From Arachidicoccus sp. (lineage in GTDB: Bacteria; Bacteroidota; Bacteroidia; Chitinophagales; Chitinophagaceae): a stretch of 64,000 nt of DNA. The notes beneath the pieces are model-generated. The model was not told where the DNA came from, did not search any database, and saw only the letters and a list, made by a program, of their open reading frames with translations. This document shows positions 9,857 through 18,696 of the stretch, piece by piece. The stretch lies in contig JAPWKH010000033.1 of the NCBI GenBank assembly GCA_028283605.1, forward strand, positions 62,001 to 126,000, given 5' to 3'. Each line of letters starts with the position of its first letter. Within the stretch, counting starts at the first letter, position 1. The translations under genes and the position numbers were made by a program.

Positions 9857-12805
9857 TTATAGATTTTCCTGACGGGCAATTTCGCTCGGTGGATAGCCAA
9901 AATGTCTGGAGAAACTTACTGAGAATGCGGCAGGACTTGCAAACCCTACCATATATGCGACTTCTGATACAATTGCAACTCTCTTCTTAAGAAGTTGATG
10001 TGCATGTTCCAAACGAAGGGTCCGGATAAATTCGCCGGGTGATTTTCCTAATAATCCTTTTAATTTTCTGTGCAGTTGTGTGCGGCTCATCCCAATTAAA
10101 ATAGCTAACTGATCCGCACCAAACAATTCATCATCTAAATGATTCTGAATTATCACTCCAATTCTGTCGATGAATCTTTGTTCCAAAGAGGGCAAATTAT
10201 AAACTGACATATTATTGCCAATACTTTTTTGATATTTGGCTTGCAACATGCTTCGTGTCTTTATCAAATTATTTATTAAAGCTTCCAATTCACGATGAAC
10301 AAATGGTTTTTCGACATAGGCATCGGCTCCTTTTTCAATTCCCTCAATTCTGTTTTCTGTTCCTGCTTTTGCTGTAAGCATAATTACCGGAATATGGCTG
10401 GTGATTTCATCAGATTTCAGAATGGAACATACTTCGTATCCATCAGTACCAGGCATCATAATATCCGTAAGGATAATGTCTGGTACATTTTCTTGTGCAT
10501 ATCTGATACCTTCTTTGCCATTGCAAGCCTCTAAAACGTGAAAACGCTTTTGCAAAGTGCGGACTATAAATTCACGTAAAGCATCATTGTCTTCAATGAT
10601 CAAAAGCGAAGGTTTTTCTTCAGTTATTTTTTCCTGAATCGCATTCTCGCTTAAAGGCACATCATCTTTTAATACTTGGTGCGGAATAATAGATATTGTG
10701 TCAAGAGATTGTGGAACGGTGCGTATCAATGGCAGCCTTACTTTAAATTCAGTATATAATCCTTCCTTACTTTCTACAGAGATGGTTCCTTTTAAAAGCG
10801 ATACTAATTCTTTTGTTAATGCTAAACCGATCCCCGTTCCTTCTGCAAATCTTACCTCAGTAGCGTCTGCCTGATAAAATCGATCGAATATATATTTTAT
10901 TTTACTTTCCGGAATGCCAATGCCTGTATCTTTTATTGTTACTGTGAAAATGTTTTCTTCTTCGATCAATAATATTTCGATTTTACCCTTACGGGTAAAT
11001 TTGAAAGCGTTTGACAAAAGATTGACGAATATCTTTTCCAACTTATCTTTATCAGAATTCAACCATAATTCATCATTGTCGGAAAATAAATATAATTGTA
11101 TATTCTTCTTTCTCGCCTCAGGCGCATACATTTGAAGCATCTCTTGCAGCATCGCTATTAAATTCATTGGGCCAATATTCACTTCCAACAAGCTACTTTT
11201 CAATTTACTTAATTCCAACAATTGATTAATAAGTTGTAATAATTTTTCCGAATGATTTTTAATTAAAGTTGCATGGTATTTAACTTCAGAATTATCTGAC
11301 GAGAGTAACTGTTCGGCCGGATTATGAATTAGGGTGAGTGGCGTTTTAAATTCGTGAGCAATATTTATAAAAAACCGAGATTTGACCAAATCTAATTCTT
11401 TTAGCTTGTCAGCTTGTTGTTGAATTTCTAAGGTACGTAATTGAACAGTTTCTTCAAGTTTTCGCGCCTCTTCTTGTAGTAATTCACGTTTTTCAGCTTC
11501 CTGAGTCAGTGCATGTGCTGAAAGCATTTCAACCTCTTTCAATTTTTCAGCAAGATGTTTATTGATTTTTGCAAAATCCAGCGCTAAATAAATAGAAATG
11601 CAAATGGGAAATATTAAACCACCGGCAGAAATTACGAATAATCTAACCGAGTTCAGTTGTGATGTCCAAAAATCAAATATATCAATCCAAGCAAAGCAAG
11701 TTACAAAGATTACCACCAACACTCCTAATCCAATAATCCATATTCTGCTATTACCTTTATAAATTGCGCGTATAACAACCCGCAGTTCATCGCAAGAGAA
11801 TAATAAGAACACTACAACAAAATAATATTGATGATCCCAATAATGTTCACGTCTGATTGCCATAAACAAAAATTCAATGAAATAAAAACAAGAAGCAATC
11901 GTTAATACTATTTTCTTCCAACGGGGAATACGTTCATATCCGGTAGAATACAGCACTAATCCTCCGAGCCATAAAAGCAAAGGCAGGCATTCGTTGGAAA
12001 TATGTTCGGCGTAATATTGAATAACAGGAGAATGCGTTTCATAAAATAAGTAGGCAGTCATAGAAACGATCCCCATAATAATGGCAAATGCCGCAAAATA
12101 TAAATTGAGCCGTTGACGTGGATAATAAAAGAAAAGCAGTAAATGCAAGATTGCAAGAATCCATTGTGCAGCAGCAGACATTGGCAAGAAGCTGCGCAAA
12201 TTTTTGTTTCGGTTAACTGTCTCTGAGAGTGAATCAAAATTGCCGATGTAGGCTTCAAAGCCAATAAAATCCGGATAAATTTCTTCAAAATTTGAATATC
12301 TTATGGTGAGCAGATGTGGAGCCGTATCATTTAGCCAAAATGGAATTAGTTCCCGTAAATAACGAGCCCCTTGCATTTCGTTTGCAGAATTACCCACTTT
12401 TCCAAATCCGCCTATTTCCCCCCCATCCAAATAAATTTCAGAAGCGCCATTATGATCAATGCGTAAACCAATTTTCTTGCCAATCTCTTTTGTATCCGCC
12501 TTTATCCAAAGTCCGAACCATCCTATTCCTTTCCATCCTTTGGGAGCATTATCTTTTCCGAAATTTGTCCATGACAAACTATCCATGTTTTGTGTATTCA
12601 AAACAGGCTTTTGTAAATCGCCGGGATGAAAATACCAGTTTGCATTTACAAAAGACATCTCTGTATTTTTTTGCAGGCTGTCTGCATATAATGTATAAAC
12701 AGTTAGTTGTCCGAATATCTTATTTACAGATATAAGCATCCAAACGCTGTATAAAAAGCAACTCCACTTTAGCATATTGGCAGGGGGAAAATTGATACAG
12801 CGCAT
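9857..12805 (-). CDS. Hybrid two-component sensor-regulator (7TM sensor, kinase, receiver, AraC-type HTH)
   Basis: 982 residues combining a full phosphorelay in one chain. A signal or anchor segment is followed by an extracytoplasmic beta-rich, jelly-roll-like sensor region (about 40-190). About seven membrane helices occupy 208-412 and a coiled coil 415-475. The histidine kinase has phosphoacceptor His484 (NIAHEFKTPL), an N box at about 595-602 and G boxes (DTGIGIPES, GTGIGLALTKEL). The receiver has the acidic pair in LLIIEDND and phosphoacceptor Asp781. An AraC-type DNA-binding domain lies at about 870-982. Such proteins usually activate glycan-utilization genes. It sits 74 bp downstream of the PUL's last enzyme on the same strand, so it is a good candidate regulator of that locus, beside the sigma/FecR pair. 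An alternative start at Met11 is possible. Confidence 0.9.
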   Translation of the reverse strand: MRCINFPPANMLKWSCFLYSVWMLISVNKIFGQLTVYTLYADSLQKNTEMSFVNANWYFHPGDLQKPVLNTQNMDSLSWTNFGKDNAPKGWKGIGWFGLWIKADTKEIGKKIGLRIDHNGASEIYLDGGEIGGFGKVGNSANEMQGARYLRELIPFWLNDTAPHLLTIRYSNFEEIYPDFIGFEAYIGNFDSLSETVNRNKNLRSFLPMSAAAQWILAILHLLLFFYYPRQRLNLYFAAFAIIMGIVSMTAYLFYETHSPVIQYYAEHISNECLPLLLWLGGLVLYSTGYERIPRWKKIVLTIASCFYFIEFLFMAIRREHYWDHQYYFVVVFLLFSCDELRVVIRAIYKGNSRIWIIGLGVLVVIFVTCFAWIDIFDFWTSQLNSVRLFVISAGGLIFPICISIYLALDFAKINKHLAEKLKEVEMLSAHALTQEAEKRELLQEEARKLEETVQLRTLEIQQQADKLKELDLVKSRFFINIAHEFKTPLTLIHNPAEQLLSSDNSEVKYHATLIKNHSEKLLQLINQLLELSKLKSSLLEVNIGPMNLIAMLQEMLQMYAPEARKKNIQLYLFSDNDELWLNSDKDKLEKIFVNLLSNAFKFTRKGKIEILLIEEENIFTVTIKDTGIGIPESKIKYIFDRFYQADATEVRFAEGTGIGLALTKELVSLLKGTISVESKEGLYTEFKVRLPLIRTVPQSLDTISIIPHQVLKDDVPLSENAIQEKITEEKPSLLIIEDNDALREFIVRTLQKRFHVLEACNGKEGIRYAQENVPDIILTDIMMPGTDGYEVCSILKSDEITSHIPVIMLTAKAGTENRIEGIEKGADAYVEKPFVHRELEALINNLIKTRSMLQAKYQKSIGNNMSVYNLPSLEQRFIDRIGVIIQNHLDDELFGADQLAILIGMSRTQLHRKLKGLLGKSPGEFIRTLRLEHAHQLLKKRVAIVSEVAYMVGFASPAAFSVSFSRHFGYPPSEIARQENL

Positions 12806-12879
12806 AAGGTTGTGTTTATTAGTTACTTATATTACAGGGTTATCATATAGTTACTATTACAAAATTAAGTTTTGATTTA

Positions 12880-14043
12880 TCAATTTACTTCCAGGCCGTC
12901 CTTATCCGATAACTTCGGGAAAGGGTTATGCGGCTCCGTCTGGTACCAGAAAACAGTTGTAGCGATATCATCCTGCAAAGGCAGATAACGGCCACCGCTT
13001 CTCCATCCCAAATCCTGAATAGTTACTTTCAAATCCTTATCAAAACGAATCGGGTCGGTAATGTGCCACCGGTACAAACCGAAACGCTGCGATATTTCAT
13101 AATGCCCATCGCCTTTAATCACTTGGCATAATCCCGAGTAAGGTGAACAAAATTCAGTATAATTAGCTTCATCTGCACCCGCTGCATTTTTCTTATGCGT
13201 ATCGAAATCATATGAACCGCAGAAATAATCTTCGGTTCCCGTTCCGTTCACGGTTGGATATTCTTTATCTCCGTCTATGTAGAATTTAATTTCACCTTCG
13301 CCCCACCAGCCGTTGTTGTGCACGCCGATGGCCATATAGGTTCCTACATATTGGCCCTTACCGTGAATACTGTCGATCAATACATAATTGGCCTTATACG
13401 GCAAGGGATTGACGCGCCTGAACTGTGCATGAAAATAAGCTGCATCGGGAGGAACTTGTGTCAAAACATAATCCACCTGATAGTATAATGTCATGGGTGC
13501 ATCATCTATATTTTCTATTGTAATGCGGCATTTTTTCTTGAATGGCATAGGCCAGTAACAATTAAATGCACTTCCCGGATTTACGCATACTGCCAGTGAT
13601 TGCAACGGTGAATATTTCCCCCAGCCCATACAGAAAAAATCCCCGACGGGCGCTTCTACCGAAGGGTTAGTTTCATCGTCCCAGTAAAATCGTAAAATAG
13701 AATTGCGCCAATTACCGGTAGGTGTCATCCATATATGCTGGATAGCTCCGGAACCGTTTATCTCTGCAACTGAAAAAGTTGTGTGGGGCTTAATAATGAC
13801 ACTCGGGCTGATCTTCCATCCCTTGCCTAAATCCCTCGCGGCATTTGCGCCCGTTCCTTCGGTTGCCATGGCTCCTTTGCCTTTTTCGCCCGTAAAATTT
13901 TCAGGGCTTATTGATCGTGTTTGAGCATCGGATAATTTGTATATATTTTCTATTCCTCCATGTATTCCGTTGTATTGTTGGGCAGACAAACTACTGAAAC
14001 AAATCAGAGTTATTATAAAAAATAATAAATATTTCATATGCAT
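12880..14043 (-). CDS. DUF2961 (GH172-like) secreted glycoside hydrolase candidate
   Basis: 387 residues with a signal peptide (KYLLFFIITLICFSSLSAQ). The body matches DUF2961: GTGANAARDLGKGWKISPSV, then IQHIWMTP near the start, and NGTGTEDYFCGSYDF in the second half. The family was reclassified as GH172; characterised members act on alpha-D-fructofuranosides or alpha-D-arabinofuranosides and use acidic residues in the double-jelly-roll fold. The start lies 8 bp after the GH20 stop, so the two are co-transcribed. A furanoside substrate in this PUL is inference. A second ATG two codons downstream could be the real start. Confidence 0.8.
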   Translation of the reverse strand: MHMKYLLFFIITLICFSSLSAQQYNGIHGGIENIYKLSDAQTRSISPENFTGEKGKGAMATEGTGANAARDLGKGWKISPSVIIKPHTTFSVAEINGSGAIQHIWMTPTGNWRNSILRFYWDDETNPSVEAPVGDFFCMGWGKYSPLQSLAVCVNPGSAFNCYWPMPFKKKCRITIENIDDAPMTLYYQVDYVLTQVPPDAAYFHAQFRRVNPLPYKANYVLIDSIHGKGQYVGTYMAIGVHNNGWWGEGEIKFYIDGDKEYPTVNGTGTEDYFCGSYDFDTHKKNAAGADEANYTEFCSPYSGLCQVIKGDGHYEISQRFGLYRWHITDPIRFDKDLKVTIQDLGWRSGGRYLPLQDDIATTVFWYQTEPHNPFPKLSDKDGLEVN

Positions 14044-14051
14044 ATATATAT

Positions 14052-15962
14052 TTAAAAGTTTCCTATTCTCTTTTTCAATTCATTGACAGATACGGTTAAC
14101 AATCTCCCAATAGGTTTTCCGTTACGATAACTTATTACTCTGAACAGAGCAGCATCTTTGGGCATATTGAAGGGTTGCGAATATTTAGGATAAAATGTGT
14201 CCGGAAAAGTATTATCGACACTGTAATATAAATCTATATCATCTATTTCTTTTGTAAGATTGATTTTAAGCGTACTATCTTCATTATAAGAAACTGATAT
14301 CTCCGGATCGTACATTGCAGGCGAATATTTTACTGAATCATTATCTAAACGAGGAAATTGCGCTTCTACTTTTTTTACGAAATATGTCCAATTTTTTTTG
14401 TTTCTCGGAGACCATAATGATTCTGATATGGCAAATGCCCTCGGCCAAGTCATGTATTGGGCATGGCGTATATTATAAACTTGCTCTGTCCAAAGGTTTG
14501 CCTGACCGCCTATAATATATTTTGAATCGGCACCTTCAGGAACGGGTTCAAATTCATACGCTTTCTTGAGTCGCAAAGTTGCATATACATGTGGTTCCAA
14601 AGATGGATCTCCCTGCATAAAATCCAAATATCCATATGTAGTCGGGCTCATTACTACATCGTGTTTTAATTTTGACGCCTGAATACCACCTTTCTCTCCC
14701 CGCCAACTCATTACGGCAGCGTTTGGTGCAAGCCCTCCTTCTAATATTTCATCCCATCCAATAACTCTTTTGCCTTTGGACTCTACAATTTTCTCTACTT
14801 TTTTCTCAAAATAACTTTGTACTTCTTCCATGTTTTTTAAATGCTCTTTTTGCATTAATGCTGTAATTGCAGGATTGATTTTCCAATATGTTTTAGCACA
14901 TTCGTCCCCGCCTATGTGTATATAGGGAAATGGAAATAAGGAAGATACTTCTGTAAAAACTTTTTCCAGAAATGTATATACTTTTGGATTTGCCGGGCAA
15001 AACGTATTATCATAGTGTGCCACAATGCCACTATCTGTCCAGTCCATAAAACCGTCTTCACCGGAACGGACATGATAATGATTTGCCCCCGGCGTACAAG
15101 AAATCTCAGGATAAGATGCTACTGCGGCCATACTATGTCCGGGCATTTCTATTTCCGGAAGAATATTTACAAAATGTTCTTTGGCATATTGTACTATCTC
15201 ACGTATATCATCTTGTGTATAATAGCCTCCATAATTGTACTTATCTGTGTCTGAAATAGGCGAGAAAGTTCCAAAGTATCCGATTTTTTTTACATTATAA
15301 GCACCAACTTCAGTAAGACGAGGAAGGCTTTTTATCTGAATGCGCCAGCCTTCATCGTCTGTAAGATGCCAATGAAAGACATTGAATTTATATTTTGACA
15401 TTTGTTCAATATACTCCTCTACTTCTTCTTTGGTAAAGAAATGCCGCGCAACATCTAACATGAGGCCGCGCCATGCGAACCTCGGATAATCAACTACAGA
15501 GACACATGGCAATTGCCATGCTACGTCCATTACCTTAGATTTGCTTTCTATCGAAGGCGGAAGAAGTTGAAGCAAAGTTTGTACGCCATAATACAGACCT
15601 GATACATTGTTTGCAGAAATAAATATCCGTTCTTTATTTACTGTAAGATAATAGCCTTCTTTACCGAGTAAAGTATCATTTTTGTTGTTTAAAGACAACG
15701 TAATTTGTGAGGATGAGTCATCGCTTTTTATGATGTGGATTCCTGCAGCTGTTTCTAATTTACTTTTCAATAATTGTATAACAGGTAATACATCGGAAGA
15801 ATGCGGAGCACGTATTGATATGTTCTTAGGAAATACAAATACACCTTCTTCTGGTTGTATAGATACGGGCTCAGGTATAATGTGATATTGATTGTATATT
15901 TTCTGGCCAAAAAGAAAGTTGACAAATAAACAACAACTCAATACCGATAGTCTTTTAAACAT
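14052..15962 (-). CDS. GH20 beta-N-acetylhexosaminidase
   Basis: 636 residues with a signal peptide (LSVLSCCLFVNFLFGQ). A GH20b alpha/beta domain occupies about 25-155 and the catalytic TIM barrel about 160-510. The hallmark HIGGDE ends at residue 354, giving the Asp353-Glu354 catalytic pair; KFNVFHWHLTDDEGWRI at about 192-208 and MPGHSMAA at about 273-280 are also typical. The enzyme removes terminal beta-GlcNAc or GalNAc using substrate assistance of the N-acetyl group. A C-terminal beta-rich tail (about 540-625) has the look of the Fn3/chitobiase-C module often found here. It is the most certain indicator that the PUL target contains amino sugars. Confidence 0.93.
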   Translation of the reverse strand: MFKRLSVLSCCLFVNFLFGQKIYNQYHIIPEPVSIQPEEGVFVFPKNISIRAPHSSDVLPVIQLLKSKLETAAGIHIIKSDDSSSQITLSLNNKNDTLLGKEGYYLTVNKERIFISANNVSGLYYGVQTLLQLLPPSIESKSKVMDVAWQLPCVSVVDYPRFAWRGLMLDVARHFFTKEEVEEYIEQMSKYKFNVFHWHLTDDEGWRIQIKSLPRLTEVGAYNVKKIGYFGTFSPISDTDKYNYGGYYTQDDIREIVQYAKEHFVNILPEIEMPGHSMAAVASYPEISCTPGANHYHVRSGEDGFMDWTDSGIVAHYDNTFCPANPKVYTFLEKVFTEVSSLFPFPYIHIGGDECAKTYWKINPAITALMQKEHLKNMEEVQSYFEKKVEKIVESKGKRVIGWDEILEGGLAPNAAVMSWRGEKGGIQASKLKHDVVMSPTTYGYLDFMQGDPSLEPHVYATLRLKKAYEFEPVPEGADSKYIIGGQANLWTEQVYNIRHAQYMTWPRAFAISESLWSPRNKKNWTYFVKKVEAQFPRLDNDSVKYSPAMYDPEISVSYNEDSTLKINLTKEIDDIDLYYSVDNTFPDTFYPKYSQPFNMPKDAALFRVISYRNGKPIGRLLTVSVNELKKRIGNF

Positions 15963-16006
15963 ACTTAAAAATTTAAATAAATAGTGAAATATCCATATTA
16001 GTTAGG

Positions 16007-17563
16007 TTACTTGTTTCTTGAATATAAAATATAATCAGTCAAGCTTACGGCATAATCTTTGGATGGATTTAAAACACGAATTCGAATATTATGTTTTCCG
16101 GAACTGAGCTCATAATTCCAATATATTTCATTGCGTCTTTTAATAAATGAAACCGGAAGTAAAATTGTGTCTGCTTTTTTCTTATCGTATTCCACCTGTA
16201 TTCTAAATGCGTAATCATAAGACGACTGGTTTATTTGACTGGTACTTCCTCTTATCACAATACCTTCGCCTGAAAATGAAAAAATAGTGTCTTTAAGCAT
16301 GGGTACTGAAAGAGAAATCATTTCTTTAGGATATAAGTTAGAAAAACTTTCCTCCTGTTTAACTGCAACTACATTTTGTTTACGTATTTCATACAAGTTA
16401 TTTTTAATCTTGCCGCCATTTTCTAAAATAGTATTTACCGCATTCTTATAGCTTATTTTGTAGGCATCCGAAAGAGATAATGATGTATTGGAAAAAGGGA
16501 TTTCTTCAACTTCTTGAATTTCTTTTTTCCATCTTTCAGGTATTTTATCGTACCCCAATACGGTCCCTAAAATTCCAGCAACTGTTGAAGGATTACAATC
16601 TGCATCTTGTCCACATCTTGTTGCTATTTCAATAGATTTATCAAAATTACCGTTTCCGTACAATAATCCAATTACCACATAAGCTGCATTAATTTTCGCA
16701 TCAATATCAAACGGGTTAAAAACACCGTCCGGGCAACCAACATCCTCTGCCCATTTTTTTTGTAATTCAAACCATGTATCATGCCAGTCCGGGTACATAT
16801 CATGCCAACGTATAACATCAGATATACATTTATAAAAATTGCTTTTATTTGGGACTGACTTTAAAGCTGTTTTTACAATATTGTTTAGAGAGAGCTCTGT
16901 AAAAGCTAAAGTATACATGGTACTGATAAAAACACCGCCGTACCAACCATCTCCGTAGCACATAATATGACCGACCTTGTCATCTAATTTAGCAGCTGCA
17001 TGCGGCATTCCGGGGCACATGAGGCCGGCAAAATCACTTTCTATTTGAAAGTCTATATCATCAGCGTGAGGATTGTTTTTATAATATCCTGAAGCAGGTG
17101 GATTTATTCCATTTAAAATATTGTATCTCGCTGATTGATTGGCATGCCATAATTTAAAATCAGCATTTGCAAACGGTCTGGCAAATGAATCTGCGCACAC
17201 CAAAATGCCATATTTATAAATAACATTTGCAAAGATAATATCCATATATAAATCATCATACAATCCCGGATTATGAATCATATTTTGTTTTATAGTACCT
17301 GGCTGATAGAAAAATTTTTTGTAATCTTGAATGTATGTTCCTAAAAAAGAAAATTCATAAGGTCCTCCATAGGTAACGCCTATAACCTGCCCCGCCCAGC
17401 CCCCCTTTATTTTGTCTTTTAAAATTTTATCGGACAACTGTAAAATATTTTCGTTTTTTGAAATATTTCTTTTTTTATAATTAGTATATGAAGTCAATAC
17501 TAAAATTGACATTATTATACACACTATTTTATCATTATAAATTTTCAATTTTAATAATTTCAT
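16007..17563 (-). CDS. Exported ADP-ribosylglycohydrolase-fold protein
   Basis: 518 residues with an N-terminal hydrophobic export segment (about 12-27). The ADP-ribosylglycohydrolase fold is shown by GGWAGQVIGVTYGGPYEF (about 54-71), YDDLYMD at 102-108 (place of the usual TDDT metal site), GHIMCYGDGWYGG at about 198-210, and GQDADCNPSTVAGILG from 318, which supplies the second metal pair (Asp320, Asp322). A beta-rich C-terminal region (about 400-518) resembles an accessory sugar-binding module. Classical members remove ADP-ribose from proteins in the cytoplasm, but an exported version inside a PUL cannot easily meet that substrate. A role as a glycosidase on a furanosyl or N-linked sugar is inferred. 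It is 21 bp from its upstream neighbour, so part of the operon. Confidence 0.8.
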   Translation of the reverse strand: MKLLKLKIYNDKIVCIIMSILVLTSYTNYKKRNISKNENILQLSDKILKDKIKGGWAGQVIGVTYGGPYEFSFLGTYIQDYKKFFYQPGTIKQNMIHNPGLYDDLYMDIIFANVIYKYGILVCADSFARPFANADFKLWHANQSARYNILNGINPPASGYYKNNPHADDIDFQIESDFAGLMCPGMPHAAAKLDDKVGHIMCYGDGWYGGVFISTMYTLAFTELSLNNIVKTALKSVPNKSNFYKCISDVIRWHDMYPDWHDTWFELQKKWAEDVGCPDGVFNPFDIDAKINAAYVVIGLLYGNGNFDKSIEIATRCGQDADCNPSTVAGILGTVLGYDKIPERWKKEIQEVEEIPFSNTSLSLSDAYKISYKNAVNTILENGGKIKNNLYEIRKQNVVAVKQEESFSNLYPKEMISLSVPMLKDTIFSFSGEGIVIRGSTSQINQSSYDYAFRIQVEYDKKKADTILLPVSFIKRRNEIYWNYELSSGKHNIRIRVLNPSKDYAVSLTDYILYSRNK

Positions 17564-17584
17564 ATTTTGATATATATTTTCTTT

Positions 17585-18691
17585 TTATCCAAAAAGAATC
17601 CGGCTAACCAACAGATAAGCATGAAAAAAATTGAAAATAAGCAAGCAACCAAACGGGCCTGGGGCAATCAACTGAAATATATTTAAATTGAGCCAATCAA
17701 TGAGTATGATATTCTTGTTTACATGAACTATTAAAAATATCCCTATCAAATCGGCGAATACATATATGAATAATGGGTTTTTGCCAAATACGGTAAAGAA
17801 ATACATGCCTGATTTTAGTTTTTTTATTTCAATAAAATAAAAAATAATTGTAAGCACAATAATATCGATAGCTACACTATATATTGCAAATGAACTTGTC
17901 CATAGCTTTTTATTAAACGGTAAAGAGACATTCCAGATGAGGGATGTTATAAGCAGCAAATTCCCTATTATCATTAAGTATGAAACCGTATAATAACTCT
18001 TTCCATTTTTATTTATAAATATTCCTGTGAGATATCCGGCCAAGACGTTTACTATAGCAGGGATTGTACTTAATAATCCTTCCGGGTCAAATGGGATTCC
18101 TTTTTCTTTATACATATGAGAAGGTCCTAAAATCATGAAATCTAATTTTCGAACAGCATTTCCCTTTAGAGTAAAGGGTGCAAATGAGTCTCCGAAATAA
18201 AGCAAAATCTGCCAATAGCCTATTAGAAATATTATGCACTCAATAATTATCAGTTTCTTGGAAAAATAATAAACCGAAAATGCAGCTATACAGTAACAAA
18301 TTGCGATACGTTGCAATACTGATAAAATACGAGTTTCAGCAAATGGCTTTAAATGAATTTCTCCAGCTTCATTCCATCTTATAAATGGATACCATGAAAG
18401 TAAATAACCAATTAAAAAAATAATTAAACTTCTTTTAATTATTTTATACCATACGTCTTTTGTGCTTAGCAAGAAAAATTTTGCTTTGCCAAATGCCAAT
18501 GAATTGCCTACAGCAAAGAGGAAAGAAGGGAAAACCAAATCAGTAAGTGTGCATCCATTCCACTCAGCATGTTCTAAGGCCGAATATGGCGTTCCTATGC
18601 TTCCTTGTGTGTTTACAATTATCATCAGACATACTGTTAGCCCACGGAAAACATCCAGGGTTAAAAATCTTTTGGATTTATTTTTCTCCAT
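17585..18691 (-). CDS. HGSNAT-like (DUF5009/NagX-type) membrane acyltransferase
   Basis: Using the ATG at 18691, five bases after the SusD stop, the protein is 368 residues; a longer start at 18715 would overlap susD. It has about ten membrane helices. The N-terminal block RFLTLDVFRGLTVCLMIIVN and the block HAEWNGCTLTDLVFPSFLFAVG are conserved in heparan-alpha-glucosaminide N-acetyltransferase relatives; the latter includes the conserved His. Family members move an acetyl group across the membrane to an amino sugar. In Bacteroidota such genes commonly accompany GlcNAc catabolism. Here it would complement the GH20 enzyme, for example by acetylating glucosamine ends. Confidence 0.8.
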   Translation of the reverse strand: MEKNKSKRFLTLDVFRGLTVCLMIIVNTQGSIGTPYSALEHAEWNGCTLTDLVFPSFLFAVGNSLAFGKAKFFLLSTKDVWYKIIKRSLIIFLIGYLLSWYPFIRWNEAGEIHLKPFAETRILSVLQRIAICYCIAAFSVYYFSKKLIIIECIIFLIGYWQILLYFGDSFAPFTLKGNAVRKLDFMILGPSHMYKEKGIPFDPEGLLSTIPAIVNVLAGYLTGIFINKNGKSYYTVSYLMIIGNLLLITSLIWNVSLPFNKKLWTSSFAIYSVAIDIIVLTIIFYFIEIKKLKSGMYFFTVFGKNPLFIYVFADLIGIFLIVHVNKNIILIDWLNLNIFQLIAPGPFGCLLIFNFFHAYLLVSRILFG

Positions 18692-18696
18692 ATATT

